Shown here: piece by piece, positions 57,093 through 64,000 of the stretch
Position numbering within the stretch: the stretch's first letter is position 1
Layout: each line of letters begins with the position of its first letter
Origin: Mesorhizobium tamadayense
GTDB taxonomy: Bacteria; Pseudomonadota; Alphaproteobacteria; Rhizobiales; Rhizobiaceae
DNA length: 64,000 nt
Direction: 5' to 3'
NCBI RefSeq assembly: GCF_003863365.1
Contig: NZ_RQXT01000011.1
Coordinates: forward strand, 109,237 to 173,236
The notes under the pieces: generated by a model
The model's database searches: none
What the model was told of the DNA's origin: nothing
What the model saw: only the letters and a program-made list of their open reading frames with translations
Translations under genes and position numbers: made by a program

Positions 57093-58196
57093 ATGAAGAA
57101 CATCGTTGTCGTCGGCGCCGGCAAGATCGGCTCGACCATCGCTGAAATGCTTAGCTCCACCGGTGACTATCACGTCACCCTCGTCGACCGCTCGGCGGCC
57201 CAGCTCGCCGCCGCCGAATTGCCGGCCGGCGTCGAGGCCAAGGAACTCGACATCGCAGCACCCGGCGCGCTGGAGAAAGCCCTTGCCGGCAAGTTTGCGG
57301 TGCTGAGCGCCGCGCCTTTCCATCTCACCACGCGCATCGCCGAGGCTGCGGCCGCGACCGGCGTGCACTATCTCGACCTCACCGAGGACGTCGTCAGCAC
57401 CCGCCGGGTGAAGGAGCTGGCGCGTGAGGCCAAGAGCGCCTTCATTCCGCAATGCGGCCTGGCGCCGGGCTTTATCTCGATCGTCGCCAATGATCTCGCC
57501 AGCCGCTTCGACACGCTGGAGAGCGTGCGCATGCGGGTCGGCGCGCTGCCGCAATATCCGTCCAACGCGCTGAACTACAACCTGACCTGGAGTACCGACG
57601 GCGTCATCAACGAATATTGCGAGCCCTGCGAGGCGATCGTCGAGGGCGAGCTGATCGAAGTCCCGCCGCTGGAGGAGCGCGAGGAGTTCTCGCTCGACGG
57701 CGTCACCTACGAGGCGTTCAACACTTCCGGCGGGCTGGGCACGCTGGCCGAGACGCTGAAGGGCAAGGTGCGCACGCTGAACTATCGCACCATCCGCTAT
57801 CCCGGCCACGCCGCGATCATGAAGGCGCTGCTCAACGATCTGGGGCTGCGCCATCGCCGCGACGTGCTGAAGGATATCTTCGAGAGCGCGCTGCCGGCGA
57901 CGCTGCAGGATGTGGTCATCGTCTTCGTCACCGTTTCGGGCCGCAGGAACGGCCGCCTGTTGCAGGAGACCTACGCCAACAAGATCTATTCGAAACGCGT
58001 CGGCAATGTCGTGCGCAGCGGCATCCAGATCACCACCGCCTCCGGCATCTGCGCCGTGCTCGACATGCTGGCCGACGGCAGCCTGCCGGCCAAGGGCTTT
58101 ATCCGCCAGGAAGACATCGCGCTCGACGCCTTCCTCGCCAACCGCTTCGGCCGCGCCTACGCGCAGCACGAGATGGTGAGCCGACTGGCGGGCTGA
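57093..58196 (+). CDS. Saccharopine dehydrogenase family protein
   Basis: This 367-residue NAD(P)-dependent enzyme probably acts in the saccharopine pathway of lysine degradation or on a related carboxynorspermidine-type substrate. Rossmann motif is NIVVVGAGKIGSTIAEML; VHYLDLTED and IPQCGLAPGFISIVANDLA are family signatures. Length fits the short, mono-functional form. ATG 57093 is supported by AGGGG eight bases upstream. No lysine-ketoglutarate reductase partner gene lies next to it. Confidence 0.9.
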   Translation: MKNIVVVGAGKIGSTIAEMLSSTGDYHVTLVDRSAAQLAAAELPAGVEAKELDIAAPGALEKALAGKFAVLSAAPFHLTTRIAEAAAATGVHYLDLTEDVVSTRRVKELAREAKSAFIPQCGLAPGFISIVANDLASRFDTLESVRMRVGALPQYPSNALNYNLTWSTDGVINEYCEPCEAIVEGELIEVPPLEEREEFSLDGVTYEAFNTSGGLGTLAETLKGKVRTLNYRTIRYPGHAAIMKALLNDLGLRHRRDVLKDIFESALPATLQDVVIVFVTVSGRRNGRLLQETYANKIYSKRVGNVVRSGIQITTASGICAVLDMLADGSLPAKGFIRQEDIALDAFLANRFGRAYAQHEMVSRLAG

Positions 58197-58204
58197 GCTG
58201 CGTA

Positions 58205-58366
58205 GTCTCCCCCCTTGAGGGCCCTTGAGGGGGAGATGTCGCCGAAGGCGACAGAGGGGGTCGCCTCGCATAGAGCGCCAACCTCCATCTGTCGCAAGGA
58301 AAGTCGCATCCAGTCGAACCGATCCCCTCTGGCCTGCCGGCCATCTCCCCCTCTGAGGGGGAGATC
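58205..58366. repeat. RIME-like intergenic repeat, copy 5
   Basis: Inverted blocks 58205-58261 and 58322-58366 are of the same type as the other copies. The left block has an internal duplication of CCCTTGAGGG (58211-58231). It lies between the convergent saccharopine-dehydrogenase and E3 genes. Confidence 0.83.
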
Positions 58367-58375
58367 ACACTCGCC

Positions 58376-59773
58376 CTAAACATGCAGCGCGTGGCCCAGC
58401 GCCTTCAGCGCCGCTTCCTGGAAACCTTCGCCCTGGGTCGGATGGGCATGGATGGTGCCGGCGATGTCTTCCAGCCGCGCGCCCATTTCCAGCGCCAGGC
58501 CGAAGGCCGTGGACAATTCCGATACGCCCTGCCCGACCGCCTGGATGCCCAGCACCAGATGATTGTCCGCGCGGGCAACCACACGGACAAAGCCATCCTC
58601 GCCTTGTTTGGTCATGGCGCGGCCGTTGGCGGCGAAGGGAAACTGGCCGATCTTGACCTCGCCGGCAAGCGCCTTCGCCTCTTCCGGTGACAGGCCGGCG
58701 GTAACCAGCTCGGGATCGGTGAAGCAGATCGCCGGGATCGCGCGCTTGTCCCAGCTTCGCCTGTGGCCGGCGACGATCTCGGCGACCATCTCGCCTTGCA
58801 CCATCGCCCGGTGCGCCAGCATCGGCTCGCCGGTGACGTCGCCGATGGCGTGGATGCCGCGCATCGAGGTGCGGCACTGGTCGTCGATGCGGATGAACCT
58901 GCCGGCCATGTCGAGGTCGATCTGCTCCAGCCCCCAGCCCTCGGTCACCGGCTTGCGCCCGACCGTGACCAGGATCCGGTCGGCGGCGACCCTGGCATTC
59001 TTGCCGTCGGCCGTCTCGACCAGCAGCGCATCGCCCTTGGTCGCGAGCCCCTTGGCGTTGGCGCCCGTCATCACCTCTACACCGAGCTCGCCGAGCCGTT
59101 TCAGCACCGGTCGCGTCAGTTCCGCATCATATTGCGCCAGCACGCGCGGCAGCGCTTCGACCACGGTGACCTTGGCGCCCATCTTGGCGAAGGCCATGCC
59201 GAGCTCCAACCCGATATAGCCGCCGCCGACGACGGCAAGCTTCTTCGGCACCTCGCTCAACGCCAGCGCCTCGGTGGACGAGATGACCGGACCGCCGAAA
59301 GGCAGGGACGGCAGCTCGACCGATGCCGAGCCGGTGGCGATCACCACAGTCTCGGCGCGGATGACCTGCGTGCCGGTCTCGGTCTCGACCTCGACCGTCT
59401 TGCCGTCGCGAAATTTCGCCCAGCCATGCACGGTCTTGACCCCGGCCTTCTTGAGCAGCCCGGCGACGCCGCTGTTCAGCCGGCTAACGATGCCGTCTTT
59501 CCACGCAACGGTCTTGATCAGGTCGAGCGTCGGCGGGGCGACCGTGATGCCGAGCAGGCCCTTGCCGCCGGCCATATGCGCGATCTTCTCGAACTCTTCC
59601 GCCGCATGGATGAGCGCCTTGGACGGGATGCAGCCGACATTGAGGCAGGTGCCGCCCGGTTTGCCGAACTCGACGATCACCGTGTCGACGCCAAGCTGGC
59701 CGGCACGGATGGCGCAGACATAGCCGCCGGGTCCGGCGCCGATGACGAGAAGCTTGCAGGAGATTTCTTTCAT
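58376..59773 (-). CDS. lpdV: Dihydrolipoamide dehydrogenase (E3) of the bkd operon
   Basis: This 465-residue flavoprotein reoxidises the E2 lipoamide, passing electrons to NAD. Redox-active disulfide [20 protein letters not shown] motif [22 protein letters not shown] motif [16 protein letters not shown]-terminal catalytic His-Glu in [12 protein letters not shown] 59773 is preceded by GAGGA. It is the last gene of the bkd operon, separated from E2 by a 387-bp gap holding repeat copy C. Confidence 0.95.
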   Translation of the reverse strand: MKEISCKLLVIGAGPGGYVCAIRAGQLGVDTVIVEFGKPGGTCLNVGCIPSKALIHAAEEFEKIAHMAGGKGLLGITVAPPTLDLIKTVAWKDGIVSRLNSGVAGLLKKAGVKTVHGWAKFRDGKTVEVETETGTQVIRAETVVIATGSASVELPSLPFGGPVISSTEALALSEVPKKLAVVGGGYIGLELGMAFAKMGAKVTVVEALPRVLAQYDAELTRPVLKRLGELGVEVMTGANAKGLATKGDALLVETADGKNARVAADRILVTVGRKPVTEGWGLEQIDLDMAGRFIRIDDQCRTSMRGIHAIGDVTGEPMLAHRAMVQGEMVAEIVAGHRRSWDKRAIPAICFTDPELVTAGLSPEEAKALAGEVKIGQFPFAANGRAMTKQGEDGFVRVVARADNHLVLGIQAVGQGVSELSTAFGLALEMGARLEDIAGTIHAHPTQGEGFQEAALKALGHALHV

Positions 59774-59881
59774 GGGGTCCTCGTTGCGGAGCACGGGGAT
59801 TTTGGCAGGCAAGCAGCTCTCGACGACGAACGTCGGGAATTCAGTCGCAGAGCTTGGCGATTGGCCGGGGCCTCCAAAACC

Positions 59882-60039
59882 TCGTCATCCTGGGGCGGAG
59901 CAAGGAGCGTAGCGACGCGCGCAGACCCCAGGATCCATGCCGTGACGTAAAGGCGCTGCAACGGTCCAGGATTCTGTTCCGCTGCGCCCTTCGGCGTCGG
60001 TCGCGGCATGGATCCTCGGGTCAAGCCCGAGGATGACGA
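59882..60039. repeat. Dispersed inverted-repeat element, copy C, inside the bkd operon
   Basis: This 158-bp element begins TCGTCATCCTGGGGCGGAGC and ends CGAGGATGACGA; the right arm is shorter than in copies A and B. Outer flanks GATTGGCCGGGGCC and GGCCTGTGGCCAATC are themselves inverted. It occupies the gap 59774-60160 between the E3 and E2 genes, which otherwise holds nothing I recognise. Confidence 0.82.
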
Positions 60040-60160
60040 AGGCATGAAGGCCTGTGGCCAATCGCAGACGTTGATAATTTGCGACTGCGGACCGATTGCC
60101 GGGGAGCGGCTGCGGTCCCTTTCGGATTGGTTCAAAGAGGCTACCGTTCCACCCATTGCA

Positions 60161-61492
60161 TCAATCCACGAAAATCAGCGCCGGCGTCTCCAGCAGTGTC
60201 TTGATGCGCTGGACGAAGACGGCGGCGTCCCAGCCGTCGATGACGCGATGGTCGAAGCTGGACGACAGGTTCATCATCTTGCGCGGGATGAACTGCGTGC
60301 CGTCCCATACGGGCCGCACCATCATCTTGTTGACGCCGACGATCGCCACCTCCGGATAGTTGATGACCGGCGTCGTTGCCACGCCGCCCATCGCGCCGAG
60401 CGAGGTGATGGTAATGGTCGATCCCGAGAGATCCTCGCGCGTCGCCGTGCCGGACTTGGCAGCGTCGGCGAGGCGGTTGATCTCGGCAGCGCACTCCCAG
60501 AGGTCGCGCGCCTCGGCATGCTTGACTACTGGCACGACGAGGCCGGCCGGCGTCTGCGCGGCGATGCCGATATGGATGCCTTCATGCTGGTGGATGATGC
60601 CGGCGTCGTCGTCGAATAGAGCGTTGAGATTGGGCTGGTCGGCGATCGCCTTGACCATCGCCCGCATCAGGAAAGGCAGCAGCGTCAGCTTGGGACGGTC
60701 CTGCCGCTTCTCTTTGTTGAGCGTGGCGCGCAGCTCTTCCAGCGCGGTGACCTCGATCTCCTCGACATAGGTGATATGCGGGATACGCGATTTGGCGAGC
60801 GCCATTTTTTCGGCGATCTTGCGCCGCAGGCCGACGACCTTGATGTCCTCGACTCCCTCCTTGCGGGCAAGTCCCGTCGCGCGGCCAAGCTGCGGACCGC
60901 GCGCCAGGAAGGCCTCGATGTCCTCATGGCTGATGCGCCCGGCCGGACCGCTGCCCGGAACCTGGCGAAGATCTATGCCGGCCTCCTTCGCCCGCAGCCG
61001 GACGGCGGGCGAGGCCAGCGGCCTTTCGCCCTCCATGCGCGGCGCGGCTGAGGCGGGAGATGGGCGTGCGTCCTTCGGCGCGGCGACGGCAGGCGACGAT
61101 TTCGCCGGCGGCTCTGCCGGCTTTGGTGCTGCCTTCGGAGCGCCCGGTGCCGGCTCGGACTTCACCTCGATCGGCTTGGACGCCGCCTTCGGCGCAGGCT
61201 CGGCGATGCCTTCCGCCTTCACATTGCCCTCCGCTTTCACATTACCTTGGCCGGCCACCTTCAGCCGCACGATCGGCGAGCCGATCGCCACCGTGTCGCC
61301 GATCTCGGCGCCGAGCCACAGGATCTCGCCATCGACCGGCGACGGGATCTCGACCGTCGCTTTGTCGGTCATGACGGCGGCCAGCACCGCGTCCTCGCGC
61401 ACCAGGTCGCCGATCTTGACGTGCCATTCGACAAGCTCGGCCTCGGCGACTCCTTCGCCGACATCGGGAAGCTTGATCACATATTCGCCCAT
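60161..61492 (-). CDS. bkdB: Branched-chain 2-oxoacid dehydrogenase E2 (dihydrolipoyl acyltransferase)
   Basis: This 443-residue core enzyme transfers acyl groups to CoA. It has an N-terminal lipoyl domain (1-75, MTDKATVEIPSPVDG with the lipoyl Lys), an Ala/Pro-rich linker (about 80-155) that includes an in-frame duplication GNVKAE-GNVKAE, an E1/E3-binding domain (about 160-195) and a catalytic domain ending in SSSFDHRVIDGWDAA with the HRxxDG active site. It starts 12 bp after the E1beta stop. Confidence 0.94.
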   Translation of the reverse strand: MGEYVIKLPDVGEGVAEAELVEWHVKIGDLVREDAVLAAVMTDKATVEIPSPVDGEILWLGAEIGDTVAIGSPIVRLKVAGQGNVKAEGNVKAEGIAEPAPKAASKPIEVKSEPAPGAPKAAPKPAEPPAKSSPAVAAPKDARPSPASAAPRMEGERPLASPAVRLRAKEAGIDLRQVPGSGPAGRISHEDIEAFLARGPQLGRATGLARKEGVEDIKVVGLRRKIAEKMALAKSRIPHITYVEEIEVTALEELRATLNKEKRQDRPKLTLLPFLMRAMVKAIADQPNLNALFDDDAGIIHQHEGIHIGIAAQTPAGLVVPVVKHAEARDLWECAAEINRLADAAKSGTATREDLSGSTITITSLGAMGGVATTPVINYPEVAIVGVNKMMVRPVWDGTQFIPRKMMNLSSSFDHRVIDGWDAAVFVQRIKTLLETPALIFVD

Positions 61493-61504
61493 CGTCAGGC
61501 TCCT

Positions 61505-62518
61505 TCAGGCTTCCATGGTCTCGACGAGCGCGCGCCCGACCCGCGCCGGGCCGGGGAAATACTCCCATTCCTGCGCGTGCGGATAGGGCGTGTCCCAGCC
61601 GGCGACCCGCGCCACCGGGGCCTCCAGATGGTAGAAACAGTTATCCTGCACTAGCGCGGCGAGCTCGGCGCCGAAGCCGGAGGTGAGCGTCGCCTCGTGC
61701 ACGACGACGCAGCGCCCGGTCTTCTTCACCGAGGCGACGATCGTGTCGAGGTCGAGCGGCAGCAGCGTCCTGAGGTCGATGATCTCGGCGTCGATGCCAG
61801 TTTCCGCGGCCGCGGCCTCAGCGACATAGACCATGGTGCCGTAGGCGAGCACGGTGACGGCCGAACCCTGCCTTCGGATCGCCGCCTTGCCGAGCGGGAT
61901 CGTGTAATGGCCGTCGGCGACCTCGCCGAGCTCATGCTTCGACCATGGCGTCACCGGCCGGTCGTGGTGGCCGTCGAAAGGGCCGTTGTAGAGCCGCTTC
62001 GGCTCCAGGAAGATCACCGGGTCCGGATCCTCGATCGCCGCGATCAAGAGCCCTTTGGCGTCATGCGGATTGGACGGCACCACGGTCTTCAGGCCGGAGA
62101 CATGCGTGAACAGCGCTTCCGGGCTCTGGCTGTGCGTCTGGCCGCCGAAGATGCCGCCGCCGGTCGGCATGCGCACCACGATCGGGCAGGTGAAGTCGCC
62201 ATTCGAACGATAGCGAAGCCGTGCGGCCTCGGAGACGATCTGGTCATAGGCCGGATAAACATAGTCGGCAAACTGCACCTCGACGCAAGGGCGCAGGCCG
62301 TAGGCGGCCATGCCGATGGCCGCGCCGACGATACCGGACTCGCTGATCGGCGCGTCGAAGCAGCGGCTCTTGCCGTATTTGGCCTGCAGGCCTTGCGTGC
62401 AGCGGAAGACGCCGCCGAAGAAGCCGACATCCTCGCCGAACACCACGACGCGCCCGTCGCGCGCCATCGAGACGTCCATGGCGTCGCGGATCGCCTCGAT
62501 CATTGTCCGTCTGGGCAT
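61505..62518 (-). CDS. bkdA2: Branched-chain 2-oxoacid dehydrogenase E1 beta
   Basis: This 337-residue subunit carries the transketolase-like Pyr and C-terminal domains: VVVFGEDVGFFGGVFRCTQG, ISESGIVGAAIGMAAYGLRP (the conserved Glu activating thiamine diphosphate lies near the first block), and RMPTGGGIFGGQTHSQSPE. Its ATG starts two bases after the E1alpha stop. With E1alpha it decarboxylates oxoacids from Val, Leu and Ile. Confidence 0.95.
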   Translation of the reverse strand: MPRRTMIEAIRDAMDVSMARDGRVVVFGEDVGFFGGVFRCTQGLQAKYGKSRCFDAPISESGIVGAAIGMAAYGLRPCVEVQFADYVYPAYDQIVSEAARLRYRSNGDFTCPIVVRMPTGGGIFGGQTHSQSPEALFTHVSGLKTVVPSNPHDAKGLLIAAIEDPDPVIFLEPKRLYNGPFDGHHDRPVTPWSKHELGEVADGHYTIPLGKAAIRRQGSAVTVLAYGTMVYVAEAAAAETGIDAEIIDLRTLLPLDLDTIVASVKKTGRCVVVHEATLTSGFGAELAALVQDNCFYHLEAPVARVAGWDTPYPHAQEWEYFPGPARVGRALVETMEA

Positions 62519-62520
62519 GG

Positions 62521-63807
<1,287 letters not shown>

Positions 63808-64000
63808 TCATCGGGCGAGATGGCGGCCGTCCTCCCGGTCATCAGCCGACACGGCACACGGAGACAAGATGCAGATATGGCGGCGAAATTTCTTGTCGAT
63901 CTTTTCCGGCGCCGCGCAATTTGGCGAATAGCGGTAGCGGTTTAGGCGCAAGGGAAGACAATTTCCACCGAACCCGGCGCCAGCGCTAATCCTCCCTTCC

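Overview
The window is a GC-rich alphaproteobacterial chromosome segment, most likely from a Mesorhizobium or close Phyllobacteriaceae/Rhizobiales relative. The basis is the gene families present (an IalB-family protein, DUF1236, DUF2794 and DUF1223 proteins, the imuA-imuB-dnaE2 cassette, a cycVWXY-type ccm cluster, a bkd operon), the alphaproteobacterial SOS box GAAC-N7-GAAC, and several families of intergenic palindromic repeats that resemble rhizobial mosaic elements (RIME). Species assignment is inference. I see no phage, plasmid, IS transposase or CRISPR array; most of the content is ordinary core and accessory metabolism. Layout: 0-15 kb holds a glycosyltransferase, a CPBP protease, envelope proteins, a frameshifted flavin amine oxidase, a lytic transglycosylase, argG, a LysE exporter, rlmN, a Met-rich periplasmic protein, IalB, phhB, a low-molecular-weight phosphatase convergently overlapping thpR, and tesA divergent from a YbbA/YbbP-type ABC exporter. 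18-28 kb holds a Bax-inhibitor-like protein, a GNAT enzyme, DUF2794 and DUF1223 genes flanking a candidate structured small RNA, acnA, and a ccm gene set (ccmA, ccmB, ccmD, ccmG) that lacks ccmC. 28-34 kb is the SOS mutagenesis operon imuA-imuB-dnaE2 behind a perfect SOS box. 34-40 kb holds Trm112, a LON-domain protein, a thioredoxin/TPR protein, a ProX-type deacylase, tRNA-Gly(GCC), and an arginase-ornithine cyclodeaminase operon divergent from an Lrp-type regulator. 40-49 kb holds a LacI regulator next to a fossil of a sugar permease, an LLM monooxygenase, an aldehyde dehydrogenase, a two-fold-repeat membrane protein, and an operon response regulator - YkvA-type membrane protein - histidine kinase. 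49-56 kb is a sugar ABC importer operon (binding protein, two permeases, ATPase) ending in a Gfo/Idh/MocA-aldo/keto reductase fusion enzyme, with a divergent AraC regulator. 56-64 kb has an Lrp regulator divergent from a saccharopine-dehydrogenase-like gene, then the branched-chain 2-oxoacid dehydrogenase operon (E1alpha, E1beta, E2, E3) on the minus strand. How genes work together: arginine goes to ornithine and then proline through arginase and OCD; branched-chain oxoacids go to acyl-CoAs through the four bkd subunits; DNA damage induces ImuA, ImuB and DnaE2 together for translesion synthesis; the sugar importer and the fusion oxidoreductase probably form one catabolic unit; CcmA/B/D/G serve cytochrome c maturation and would need CcmC from elsewhere. 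The most notable observations are the enzyme fusion at 54281-56308, the missing ccmC, the four-hairpin RNA candidate at 20733-20888, the internally duplicated ExxE membrane protein at 44217-44972, and three dispersed repeat families. Repeats of these families sit inside the ccm, sugar-transport and bkd operons, and one locus (42401-42467) looks like an empty site of one family. All functional calls come from reading sequence and protein motifs; no database search was run.
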